Positions 15,547 through 23,968 of a stretch of DNA of 48,890 nt are shown piece after piece. The notes under the pieces are model-generated. The model made no database searches and was not told the DNA's origin. It saw nothing but the letters and a program-made list of their open reading frames with translations. The translations under genes and the position numbers were made by a program. Source of the DNA: Streptomyces sp. NRRL S-340 (lineage in GTDB: Bacteria; Actinomycetota; Actinomycetes; Streptomycetales; Streptomycetaceae); the NCBI RefSeq assembly GCF_000720185.1, contig NZ_JOIY01000055.1:1-48890 (forward strand). The letters are read 5' to 3'. Numbering within the stretch: the stretch's first letter is position 1; every line of letters begins with the position of its first letter.

Positions 15547-18140
15547 CCGCGGTGATGACCCCACCAGACCCAGATCCCCAGTCCGCCGCCCGGCACCAGC
15601 CGCAACACACGCGCCGGGCCTGGACCCTCGTGCCGGTCGTCGTGCTCCGCCAGGCCGGATATCCGATGGAGTTGCTGGACCCGCTCCTCGCCCCGGACGC
15701 GACCGAAGAGGCCACGTCGCTCCTCGACTCCAGAGACCGGCTCGCCGGGCTGGCGGACGAGGTGAAGAAGCTTCTGCGCAAGCACCGGATCACGGGCGGC
15801 CAGCAGCTGTCCTCGCGGGCGGGCCAGCTGCGGCCGGTCCCCGAGGCCGAACTCGACGGGGCGCTCGCCGACCTGCCCGACGACGCGAGCGCCACGCTGC
15901 GTGACTACCAGGAGGCCGCGACCGGACTCGGGGACCGGTGGGCGGCGTTCGCCGTCCGCCACCGCGAGCGACTGGCCGAGGCACGGCTCGCGGTGGCCGA
16001 GACCTTCACCGAACCCTCGATGCGGCAGGTACTCCTGCTGTCGAACGACGCCGCCTACCCCGAACTCAGCTCCTGGCTGGACTCCTTCCACGGCGAAGCC
16101 GGACCGCGCACGCGCAAGATGACCGACCTGCTGGCGATGTACCTGCAGCGCGTCACGACGAAGAACGAGACACACTCGCACTTCGGACCGATCGCTGTGG
16201 GCCGCGTCGTCAGTGACACCCCGGGCATCGCCTGGGTGCGGCGGCAACCGCTGGAGCGCCGGTCCTACTTCGCCCACTGGGCCGCCGAACGGCTCGCCGC
16301 GGCAGCGGGACGGACCGTGGGTCTCGGCGGCCATGTGCGACCGCGTCGACGTCCGCTGGCGTTCCTGCGCGACGGACGGATCGACCTGTACGCGTTCACC
16401 ACCCGGGACGGGCTCGACATCGACTGGCACTTCCAGCACCTGGGAGGGGCCGACGTATCGCCGTCGGAGGAGTGGCTGTGGCAGTGCTGCAACGGCGACC
16501 GGACGGTTCTGGAACTGCGCGCGGAATGGTCCGACCGACACGGGCCGCACCATCAGCCGTCGTTCGACGAGGCACTTCGACGGCTGACCGAGCGGGAATG
16601 GGTGATCGCCGAGTTCGAGGTTCCGGTCGGCGGCTCCCAGCCGCTGGCCGCACTGCGCGACATGCTGCCGGCCACCGGGGAGCCCGCGCGCCAGATCCTG
16701 GACGCGATCACACGATTCGAACAGGATCTGGTCCGGTTCTCCGCACTGCCCCTGGCAGAGCGACCGGCACTGCTCTCCGAAGCCAAGCACCGCTTCGAAA
16801 GGGTGACCGGGAGCCCGGCCAACCGGCACAGCGGCCTGCACTACGCGGACCGCAGCATCCTCTTCGAAGAGGCCCACGGCGAACTCCGCGATCTCACCAT
16901 CGGGCCGGACATCGCCCGCTTCATCACGGACGAGCTGTCGATCGTGTACGACACCGTACTCGCCGGTCCCCGACTCCGTATGCGACGGGAGACGGCGATC
17001 CTCACCGGCTGGGTGACGGACCGATTCGGTCCCGGTACCGAGGTGGACCTGGACCGTCTGTACGCGGGCTTCTTCGACGACCGGGACCGCCTGGCGGCGC
17101 AGTGCGCCGCCGTGGACGGCGAACTGGCGGACCTGGACGAGGCGATGACGGCCGCGCTGCTCGGTGCCGAAACCGAGCGGCGGGAGGTCGTCGTACCACG
17201 CGAACGGGTGGAGGAGGTCCTCACCGCCTACCCGGGCTCTCCCGCCGCGGTCTGCAATCCCGACATCCTCTTCGCCGCGACCAGCCAGGAAGCGCTGCGG
17301 CGGGGCGACTTCACGGCCGTGATCGGTGACTGCCATGCCGTGCGCGAGGTGATCACCCACACCAGCTTCGGCCCGCTGGTCCAGGAAACGGCCCCGCGCC
17401 TCCTTCCCGAGGTGTACCGCGGTTACCTCTCGCTCCTCGACGACGACGAAGTCCTCGTCAACCTGTCGCGAGGACATCCCGACAAGACGTCGACCCAACT
17501 GTGCTACCCGTGCTACGACCTGGAGGTCTACGGCCGGTCCGCGCAGACCCGTGACAAGGTGCTGCAGCCGTCGCAGCTGTACGTGGTGGTCCGGGACGGC
17601 CGGCTCGAACTGCGTGCGCGGGGCGTCGAGGGCAGACTGCGTCTCATGGCGCCTCCGGCCGGAGGGCCGAGCATCGTCCAGGACCCGCTCTCCCCGTTCT
17701 CCTTTCCCCGGCATTTCGGCGGAGTCGGACTGCGGGCCTCGGCTCTGGAGCACGTTCCCCGCATCCGCTGCGGACGTGTGGTGCTCCACAGGGAGACCTG
17801 GCGGATCCCCACGGCCCGCCTGCGTGGTCTGGCCCTGTCGGGCGACCGGGTGACGGCCGACGACGCCGCGCAATTCCTCACCATCTGCCGGCTGCGCGCT
17901 GAACTCGGTCTGCCGCAGCAGGTCTTCGTGAAGGTTCCCGGCGAACCGAAGCCGCTCTACGTGGACTGGGACGCGCCGCTGCTGGTCCGCCAACTGTGCA
18001 GGCTGGCCAGGAAGACGGACGGCACGATGGAGATCTCCGAGATGCTGCCCGGCCGCGACCAGCGCTGGCTTGAGGCAGGCGCCCGGCGCTACACCGCCGA
18101 ACTCCGGTGCGCGGTGTTCTCCTCCGGGCGGCGGCGTTGA
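15543..18140 (+). CDS. Stand-alone LanB-like protein / PEARL-type peptide aminoacyl-tRNA ligase, copy 2
   Basis: The 865-residue product is collinear with the protein at 9362-11998 and shares every family block: NETHSHFGP, HYADRSILFEEA (about residue 433), GDCHAVREV, HPDKTSTQLCYPCYDLEVYG, PRIRCGRVVLH, VKVPGEPKPLYVDW and EMLPGRDQRWL. By eye the two are roughly half identical, so they are diverged paralogues, perhaps loading different amino acids or acting on different substrates. It too stops where the elimination domain would begin. Start ATG 15543 overlaps the PHP gene stop. The gene end overlaps the MFS start, so all three are tightly coupled. Confidence 0.85.
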   Translation: MTAVMTPPDPDPQSAARHQPQHTRRAWTLVPVVVLRQAGYPMELLDPLLAPDATEEATSLLDSRDRLAGLADEVKKLLRKHRITGGQQLSSRAGQLRPVPEAELDGALADLPDDASATLRDYQEAATGLGDRWAAFAVRHRERLAEARLAVAETFTEPSMRQVLLLSNDAAYPELSSWLDSFHGEAGPRTRKMTDLLAMYLQRVTTKNETHSHFGPIAVGRVVSDTPGIAWVRRQPLERRSYFAHWAAERLAAAAGRTVGLGGHVRPRRRPLAFLRDGRIDLYAFTTRDGLDIDWHFQHLGGADVSPSEEWLWQCCNGDRTVLELRAEWSDRHGPHHQPSFDEALRRLTEREWVIAEFEVPVGGSQPLAALRDMLPATGEPARQILDAITRFEQDLVRFSALPLAERPALLSEAKHRFERVTGSPANRHSGLHYADRSILFEEAHGELRDLTIGPDIARFITDELSIVYDTVLAGPRLRMRRETAILTGWVTDRFGPGTEVDLDRLYAGFFDDRDRLAAQCAAVDGELADLDEAMTAALLGAETERREVVVPRERVEEVLTAYPGSPAAVCNPDILFAATSQEALRRGDFTAVIGDCHAVREVITHTSFGPLVQETAPRLLPEVYRGYLSLLDDDEVLVNLSRGHPDKTSTQLCYPCYDLEVYGRSAQTRDKVLQPSQLYVVVRDGRLELRARGVEGRLRLMAPPAGGPSIVQDPLSPFSFPRHFGGVGLRASALEHVPRIRCGRVVLHRETWRIPTARLRGLALSGDRVTADDAAQFLTICRLRAELGLPQQVFVKVPGEPKPLYVDWDAPLLVRQLCRLARKTDGTMEISEMLPGRDQRWLEAGARRYTAELRCAVFSSGRRR

Positions 18141-19453
18141 CCAAGAGCCCGGCCCTTTCTTCCGTCTCCGGATACCACCGTGTCATCGCCGCGGCGGGCG
18201 TTTCAGCGGTCGGCGACGGCATCCGCTTCGCCGCTCTGCCCCTGCTGTCGGCGGCGCTGCTGGACGACGCCTTCGAGGTGTCCGTGATCACCGCCGCCAC
18301 GACCGTGCCGTGGCTGCTGCTCGGTCTCCCGGCGGGGGCGTACGCGGACCGGTTCGAGCGTAGCCGCCTGATGGTGCTCGCCGATCTGCTGCGCGCCGGT
18401 GCGCTGATCGCCGCGGCCGCTCTGCTCGCCTGCGGCCGGCTGTCGTTCTGGCCGCTGCTGGTGATCGCGTTGCTGCTGGGAGTGGGGGAGGTGCTGTTCG
18501 ACTGCGCATCCTTCGCCCTGCTGCCCAGCGTGGTACCCGAGGACCGCCTCGAAGCCGCGAACGGCCGGCTGTTCGCCGTCCAGAACCTGGGGCGTGACTT
18601 GCTGGGCCACCTCCTGGGCGGCGTGCTCTTCGCGGTGGGCCGGGCCGTCCCGCTGCTCCTGGACGCGTGCTCCTTCGTCGTCTCCGCCGCACTGCTGCGG
18701 GGCGTACGCGGGCCGCTGCCCGACCGTTCCGGGGCCGAGCCGAGGCTGCTGGCCGAGATCCGGGAGGGGGTCAGCCATGTGGCGCGCGACCCGCTGCTCC
18801 GGGCCCTGACCGTCGCAGCCGGGCTCATCAATGCCGTCTTCCTCGGCCAGGTGGCCGTCTTCGTCATCCTGGTCCGTGACGTACTGGGGCTGCCCTCCGC
18901 CGCGTACGGGGTGCTCGTCGCGGGCGGGGCCGCGGGAGGGCTGGCCGGCAGCGCGGTCGCGGGCCGGGTGAGCCGCATGGCGGGCCGGGTCCCCTCTCTG
19001 CTCGGCGCTCTGGCCCTGATCGGTGCGGCCGGGCTGGGCGTGGCCGCCACCGACAGTCCCTATGTGGTCGCTGTCGCCTACTCCGCGTCCGGGGCAGGCC
19101 TGATGGTGTGGAACGTCGTGGCGGTCTCCATGCGGCAGCGGCTCATTCCCGACCGGCTGCTGGGCCGTGCCACGGGCGTGTACCGCCTCTTCGCGTGGGG
19201 CACGATGCCCATCGGCGCACTGCTCTTCGGCGCGCTGACCGACGCGGCAGGTCCCAGGACGGCCTTCGCGGCGGGCGGTGCGGTGCTCCTCGTGCTGTCC
19301 GTCCTCGTCGCTCCCACCCTGCTCAGGAGCGACCGGACAGGTGGCGACCGGCAGGCGATCGGGAATACGGACGAAGCCACCGGCGGGAATAGAGACGAAG
19401 CCACCGGCAAGAAAACAGAAGACAAGGCGGACGAGAAGACACACGATGAGTGA
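18137..19453 (+). CDS. MFS efflux transporter
   Basis: The 438-residue membrane protein has about 12 hydrophobic segments, beginning VIAAAGVSAVGDGIRFAAL, with an MFS loop after helix 2 (GAYADRFERSRLM). It resembles exporters of the enterobactin/macrolide efflux type and probably exports the cluster product across the cell membrane. I use TTG 18137, whose TTGA overlaps the stop of the preceding gene; GTG 18107 is the alternative start. The cytoplasmic C-terminal tail (about 35 residues) is very charged and holds two copies of an 8-residue repeat ending DEATG. The tail overlaps the next gene by 8 nt. Confidence 0.85.
   Translation: MTKSPALSSVSGYHRVIAAAGVSAVGDGIRFAALPLLSAALLDDAFEVSVITAATTVPWLLLGLPAGAYADRFERSRLMVLADLLRAGALIAAAALLACGRLSFWPLLVIALLLGVGEVLFDCASFALLPSVVPEDRLEAANGRLFAVQNLGRDLLGHLLGGVLFAVGRAVPLLLDACSFVVSAALLRGVRGPLPDRSGAEPRLLAEIREGVSHVARDPLLRALTVAAGLINAVFLGQVAVFVILVRDVLGLPSAAYGVLVAGGAAGGLAGSAVAGRVSRMAGRVPSLLGALALIGAAGLGVAATDSPYVVAVAYSASGAGLMVWNVVAVSMRQRLIPDRLLGRATGVYRLFAWGTMPIGALLFGALTDAAGPRTAFAAGGAVLLVLSVLVAPTLLRSDRTGGDRQAIGNTDEATGGNRDEATGKKTEDKADEKTHDE
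19361..19408 (+). repeat. 24-bp tandem repeat, two copies, inside the MFS gene
   Basis: Units at 19361-19384 and 19385-19408 (GGGAATA, variable pair, GACGAAGCCACCGGC) differ at two positions. They encode GNTDEATG and GNRDEATG in the transporter's C-terminal tail. The duplication keeps the frame, as expected of slippage in a disordered tail. Confidence 0.8.
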
Positions 19454-20354
19454 GCGACTGGACACACTGAATGAGCTCGCCGAGCGCTGGGGAATCGACG
19501 CCCCCACGCTTGCCGGCAGCGGGCTGGAATTCTCCGTCTACCGGGCGCGGAGCCGGGACGGGGACCTCATGGCTCTCAGGGTGGCCCACAGGCGTTTCGA
19601 TTCCAACGCCAATGACCCCGCCGTGGACACACGTGCGCTGCTGGTGCAGGAATACCGGCTCACCCGGCATCTGGCCGCTCAGGGATTTCCGGTGGCGGAG
19701 CCTGTGGAACTCTTCCTCTCGGAGGATTCGTCGTCCCCGGACGTGCTGCTGTCCAGGTACGTCTCCGATGACGGGGCGCCCCTCGACTGCTTCGCCCTGG
19801 GCAGGCTCCTCGCCCGCCTTCATCTTCTGCCGCCACCGCACCTGAACCTCGTCGCATCCGAGGGGATGTCCACCCCCGAGGTCATCGCCACCCGCATCCG
19901 GCGGCGATGGGCCGAAGTGGGCTGTCACGTCGTGGACTGGCCGAAGCCGCCGAGCCACCCCCACCTCGCCCGGTTGCTCGCCGGTGTCTCCGGGAACAGC
20001 CTCGTGCATCTCGACGTCCGCAGCGACAACATCCGCCGCGAGGGCGGCGAGATCACCGCACTGCTGGATTGGTCGAACACGTTGCCCGGTGACAGCGCGG
20101 TGGAATTCGGACGATTGGCGGAGTACGCGCTGTATGCGGAGAACGAACTCGACATGGCGGCTCTGCGAGCGGGTTACGGCACCGTTCGCCAGGCCCCGCC
20201 GGAAGACGGGAAGGAACTGCTCGTCTGCCGACTGGACGCCGCCGTGATGCTGGCGCTCGTCTTCCTCTCGGAGGCCCCTGACCCACAGCGCGGCGCGCCG
20301 GCCGCGGACCACGCGCGCGAGCTGGGCGCCATGGTCGCGGCCCTCGAAGCCTGA
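19446..20354 (+). CDS. Aminoglycoside phosphotransferase (APH)-family kinase
   Basis: The 302-residue product has the protein-kinase-like APH fold. The catalytic loop is VHLDVRSDNIRR (His188, Asp190, Asn195) and the metal-binding Asp follows in LLDWS (Asp208), with ATP-lobe features in LMALRVAHRRF and the hinge LLSRYVSDDGAP. Family members phosphorylate small-molecule hydroxyl groups, often as antibiotic self-resistance. Here it may protect the producer or tailor the product before export. ATG 19446 overlaps the MFS stop by 8 nt, so it is the last gene of the operon. The substrate cannot be inferred. Confidence 0.8.
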   Translation: MSERLDTLNELAERWGIDAPTLAGSGLEFSVYRARSRDGDLMALRVAHRRFDSNANDPAVDTRALLVQEYRLTRHLAAQGFPVAEPVELFLSEDSSSPDVLLSRYVSDDGAPLDCFALGRLLARLHLLPPPHLNLVASEGMSTPEVIATRIRRRWAEVGCHVVDWPKPPSHPHLARLLAGVSGNSLVHLDVRSDNIRREGGEITALLDWSNTLPGDSAVEFGRLAEYALYAENELDMAALRAGYGTVRQAPPEDGKELLVCRLDAAVMLALVFLSEAPDPQRGAPAADHARELGAMVAALEA

Positions 20355-20408
20355 CCTGTGTTCGGGAGAGATGAAAAGGGTGGACCAGAGCGCATCCGCG
20401 CTGGCTGC

Positions 20409-21323
20409 TCACACCGCGGTGAACCGTTCGACGGCATCCCAGAGTTCGCCTTCACGCCGCTCGTCGTAGGACTCCTCCGACGAGCGGTCCGCACGGCTGC
20501 GGTCGACGTAGGAGCCGGTCGGCGCCTGGGTCGTGCCGAGGACGACGTCGGCGAGGCAGCGGCCCGCCGTGGTGCGGCTGGTGGCGAACGGCGTGACGGT
20601 CATCACCGGCAGGATGTGGCGCATCGCGAAGCGGGAGACGGGGTCCGCGTTGCGGGCGAGGCCGGTGCCGGGCACGAAGCCCGGGTTGTAGGCGACGGCG
20701 TCGATCCCGGCCGGCAGGCGGCGCGCGTACTCGTGCACGAGATAGATGGTGGCCAGCTTGCTCGTCGAGTACGCGGTGCGCCCGGCGGCCACGGTGTCCG
20801 GATCGGGGAAGGCGCCGGTGCGGGCGAGGACGTCCGGGGACCTCCAGGCCGGGCCGGGCACCATGCCCATGTTGTGCCTGAAGTCGCCGAAGTGGGTGTC
20901 ACTGGTGGTGATCACGATCCGGGCGGGAGCGGCGAAGCGGTCCTGGAGCAGGCGGACGAACAGGTGGTTGGCGAGCACGTTGACCGTGAAGGTGGACTCG
21001 AACCCCTCGGGTCCCTCGGTGAGCGCGTTCGTGTACTGAATGCCCGCGTTGCCCACGAAGCCGCGCAGCGGCGGCAGGTCACCGCCATCGAGCCGGTCGC
21101 GGATCCCGGTGGCGGCCGAGCGGACGCTGTCCAACGAGCCGAGGTCCGCCGAGACGTGCGAGACCGTGTTCCCGCCCTCGGCGAGTTCCGCAGCGAGCGG
21201 TGCGCCGGAGGATCCGCGGGCGACGACGAGGAGATGCACGTCCGGCGACCGGCGCAGGATGCGCTCCGCTGCGACGCGTCCGATCCCCTGGCTCGCGCCC
21301 GTCATCACGACGGTGTGCCTCAT
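20409..21323 (-). CDS. Short-chain dehydrogenase/reductase (protochlorophyllide reductase-like group)
   Basis: The 304-residue product begins MRHTVVMTGASQGIGR, with the SDR cofactor motif TGASQGIG, then FVGNAGIQ, a Ser region in IVITTSDTHFG and the catalytic YSTSK (AGRTAYSTSKLATIYL). This longer SDR group resembles retinol dehydrogenases or protochlorophyllide reductases and uses NAD(P)H. ATG 21323 follows GGAG by 6 nt. It converges with the APH gene and is divergent from the XRE regulator at 21472, which probably controls it. It does not appear to belong to the LanB-like operon. Confidence 0.85.
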   Translation of the reverse strand: MRHTVVMTGASQGIGRVAAERILRRSPDVHLLVVARGSSGAPLAAELAEGGNTVSHVSADLGSLDSVRSAATGIRDRLDGGDLPPLRGFVGNAGIQYTNALTEGPEGFESTFTVNVLANHLFVRLLQDRFAAPARIVITTSDTHFGDFRHNMGMVPGPAWRSPDVLARTGAFPDPDTVAAGRTAYSTSKLATIYLVHEYARRLPAGIDAVAYNPGFVPGTGLARNADPVSRFAMRHILPVMTVTPFATSRTTAGRCLADVVLGTTQAPTGSYVDRSRADRSSEESYDERREGELWDAVERFTAV

Positions 21324-21471
21324 GGAAGGCTCCTTCACTGGTCAGCCGATGTCGCCCGGTTCGGGCGCAGCCCCACGTTCGCCGCTCGCGCCACCGGCGA
21401 CCAGCGCCGTCCCCATCCCCAGGACCGGCAGTACCCAGGCTGATGCGGCGCCGTGCGGCGAGAATGAACCC

Positions 21472-22341
21472 ATGGCTGCCTCCCGCTCCGCATTCGCCGC
21501 ACTCCTGCGCGCCTGGCGTGACCGCCTCTCCCCGGCCGACGCCGGCTTCACCGTGACCGGTGGCCGTCGTGCCCCGGGACTGCGCCGCGAGGAGCTGGCG
21601 CAGCTGGCCGGGCTCTCCGTCGACTACGTCCTGCGCCTGGAACAGGGACGCGCGACCAGCCCCTCGGCCCAGGTCGTCGGTGCCCTCGCCCGGGCCCTTC
21701 AGCTCTCCCGCGCCGAACGCGACCAGCTGTACCGAAGCGCCAGGCTCCTGCCGCCCCAGGACGGGACGGTCAGCACCCACGTCCCCGCGGGGATCCAACG
21801 GCTCGCAGCGCGCCTGAACGACGTCCCGGTCGGAGTGTTCACCGCCGACTGGACCCTGGTGTGGTGGAACACCACGTGGAGCGCCCTGCACGGCGACCCC
21901 GCCGTCATGCCGGCCGCCGAACGCAACCTTGCCCGCGCCCTGTTCGGCAACGGCGCCGCACACGCCTCGATGCTTCCCGTCCGGTCCGAGCGCGGACCGG
22001 ACGCCTTCGAGGCGTCGATCGTCGCCGACCTCAAGGACGCCGTGTCCCGTTATCCTGCGGACCCTGGACTCGATCGACTCGTGAAGGAACTGCGCGAGAC
22101 ATCCGACGTCTTCGCTCGTCACTGGACCACGCAGTCGGTCTCCGCCCCGCACACGACTGACCGCAAGACGATCCGCCATCCGGAGATCGGCGACATCCTG
22201 CTCGACTGCGACGTCCTCGTCGTCCCCGGCGCCGACCTGCGCATGGTCACGTACACGGCCGCTACCGGAAGCGACGACGCGGGGAAACTCGGCCTTCTTC
22301 GCGTCACAGGTGGCCGCCGTACCGCCAGCGCGCTCCACTGA
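21472..22341 (+). CDS. XRE-family regulator with MmyB-like ligand domain
   Basis: The 289-residue product has an N-terminal Cro/C1-type helix-turn-helix (GLRREELAQLAGLSVDYVLR, about residues 37-56). The C-terminal MmyB-like domain contains GVFTADWTLVWWNTTWSALHG and a closing LLDCDVLVVPGADLRMVTYTA. Such proteins are common in Streptomyces beside divergent SDR genes and usually regulate them in response to a small or lipid-like ligand. The gene is divergent from the SDR at 20409-21323, with 148 bp between. A related regulator lies at 41755-42648 in a matching arrangement. Confidence 0.88.
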   Translation: MAASRSAFAALLRAWRDRLSPADAGFTVTGGRRAPGLRREELAQLAGLSVDYVLRLEQGRATSPSAQVVGALARALQLSRAERDQLYRSARLLPPQDGTVSTHVPAGIQRLAARLNDVPVGVFTADWTLVWWNTTWSALHGDPAVMPAAERNLARALFGNGAAHASMLPVRSERGPDAFEASIVADLKDAVSRYPADPGLDRLVKELRETSDVFARHWTTQSVSAPHTTDRKTIRHPEIGDILLDCDVLVVPGADLRMVTYTAATGSDDAGKLGLLRVTGGRRTASALH

Positions 22342-22585
22342 CCGACGGCTGCTGGACGGTTTCGCCGAACCGACTGGGCGAACCTCACCATTGTCGTCGG
22401 CCACTGTCGATGTCGTCCTGCTCGACCTGCATCCCCGCCGAGTGGACCGGTTCTGCGACGGCCGGGCCGACTGTTCCCACCGACCCCGGCGCCACGGTGA
22501 GACCGCGCAGGTTGCCACCGGCCTCGGCGGCCGGCCGGCTGATCATCCCGTGGGGCCTGGCGCGGACCGCCCCGACGCTCGTCTG

Positions 22586-22619
22586 ACGTCTCCACGGGAA
22601 AACCCGCAGCCGTGGAGAC
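22586..22619. terminator. Bidirectional terminator between convergent genes
   Basis: CGTCTCCACGG (22586-22596) pairs perfectly with CCGTGGAGACG (22609-22619) around a 12-nt loop. It lies between the stop of the XRE gene (22341) and the stop of the minus-strand lactonase gene (22647). The rest of the 305-bp gap shows nothing else. Confidence 0.7.
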
Positions 22620-22646
22620 GGACGAACGCGGAATAGGACGGGGGCG

Positions 22647-23693
22647 TCATACGAAGAGGACGTTCGACGCCGCCGGTACGGTGAGTGACCCGGCTCGGCG
22701 CGGCACTCCCGTCGTGTCGAGGTCGAACCAGGTGACGTCGCCCGAGTACTCGTTGGCGGCGTACAGACGCCGCCCGGACGGGTGCAGCGTGAGGTCGCGC
22801 GGCCAACGGCCGCCGCACGACACCGACGTGGCCAGACGCACCGCCTCCCCGGTCTCGTCCAGGGAAAGGACGGCGATGCTGTCCGTGCCGCGGACGGCCG
22901 CCCACAGATGCCGGCCGTCTGGTGAGACCACGGGAGCGGAGGGCTGCACGGGTACGCCGGCGCCGTCCGGGAAGAGGTGGCACTCTCCGGCGGGCCTCAG
23001 AACTCCGGCCGCGGAGTCCCAGCGGCAGACGGTCACGGTGGGTCGGAGCTCGCCGAGCACGTAGGCGTGGTCACTTCGTGGGTGGAAGACCAGGTGGCGC
23101 GGGCCCGTTCCCGGCGGGAGGTCCATGACGTCGTGCAGGCGGAGCTGCCCGGTGCCCGGATCCAGGGAGCAGACGCGCACCGAGTCGGTGCCGAGGTCGA
23201 CACTCAGCACCCAGGTTCCCGAAGGATCCCGCACCACCTGATGGGCGTGCGGGGCCGACTGGCGTTCGAGGTTCGGTCCGGAACCCTCGTGGAGGAGCAC
23301 ACTGCTCGGAGCGAGCGGGGTGCCGTCGGAGGCCAGCGGCAGCACGGTGACGCTTCCGGACCCGTAGTCCGCCGTGACCAGGTGGTCGTGGCACACGGTG
23401 AGATGCGTCGGATCGGCCGACCCGGTGGGAACGGGGGCGCCGAGCGGCCGGGGGAGAGGCCCGGAGACGTCGAATCCGGCAACCGCGCCGCGAGAGGTTT
23501 CGGAGACGCAGTAGAGGACCGGTCCTCTTTCCGAGCGTCCGGACGCCAGGTAGGAGGGATCGGGAACGGTTGTGACGGTGCCGGTCACGCTCAGTGCCCC
23601 GGTTCGCGGATGCACCGAGGCCTGGACTATTCCGGGCCCTCCTCGGGTCGTGAAACAGCCGATGAACGCTCTCAGGCCATCAGTACCGTCCAT
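22647..23693 (-). CDS. YbhE-type lactonase (6-phosphogluconolactonase family beta-propeller)
   Basis: The 348-residue product is a seven-bladed propeller of the lactonase family. Recurrent blade motifs include SDPTHLTVCHDHLVTADYG, PHAHQVVRDPSGTWVLSVD, LGTDSVRV, GPRHLVFHP, YVLGEL, and the closing WPRDLTLHPSGRRLYAANE. The family hydrolyses 6-phosphogluconolactone to 6-phosphogluconate. A G6PDH-like gene and gluconokinase lie close by, so that role fits. The start is ATG 23693, where the first blade begins. No clear ribosome site is seen, so an upstream start or leaderless transcript is possible. There is no signal peptide. Confidence 0.85.
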   Translation of the reverse strand: MDGTDGLRAFIGCFTTRGGPGIVQASVHPRTGALSVTGTVTTVPDPSYLASGRSERGPVLYCVSETSRGAVAGFDVSGPLPRPLGAPVPTGSADPTHLTVCHDHLVTADYGSGSVTVLPLASDGTPLAPSSVLLHEGSGPNLERQSAPHAHQVVRDPSGTWVLSVDLGTDSVRVCSLDPGTGQLRLHDVMDLPPGTGPRHLVFHPRSDHAYVLGELRPTVTVCRWDSAAGVLRPAGECHLFPDGAGVPVQPSAPVVSPDGRHLWAAVRGTDSIAVLSLDETGEAVRLATSVSCGGRWPRDLTLHPSGRRLYAANEYSGDVTWFDLDTTGVPRRAGSLTVPAASNVLFV

Positions 23694-23968
23694 CGATGAC
23701 AGTTTAGTCCCGGACCGGAAAACGGCCCAGCGGGTCGGGCCGGCGTCGCGTCCCACCGGCGGGCCACGAACCCGGGCCGCGATTTGCGGGTGCGGCCGAC
23801 CTCGGTGAATCTGGCTGTGCGGGTATGCGTCGGCGACGTGGACCTGAGGGAAAGCCGGTCCCCGATGTCGGTCCCCGCTGTGCCCTGGGCGGGTAAGCCC
23901 TCAGACGCGTACGCGGCCGGTGCCAAGGGAGTGTGCGGAAGCCCGAGAACGGTCAAGGAGCGAACGGC

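Noticed and set aside
15414..17993. Long minus-strand open frame (about 860 codons) antisense to the second LanB-like gene
   Set aside because: It mirrors a strongly supported gene on the other strand, is Arg/Gly/Val-rich and has no recognisable motif. Such shadow frames are expected in GC-rich DNA.
9362..20354. Ordinary class I lanthipeptide cluster
   Set aside because: Both LanB-like proteins end before an elimination domain. No SpaB_C, LanC, LanT or protease gene and no Cys-containing precursor is present in the window.
23698..23711. Full DevR site before the lactonase gene
   Set aside because: Only one half (GGGACTAAA) fits, and it lies 5-18 nt from the start codon, too close for a normal activator site. 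It is mentioned only as supporting detail.
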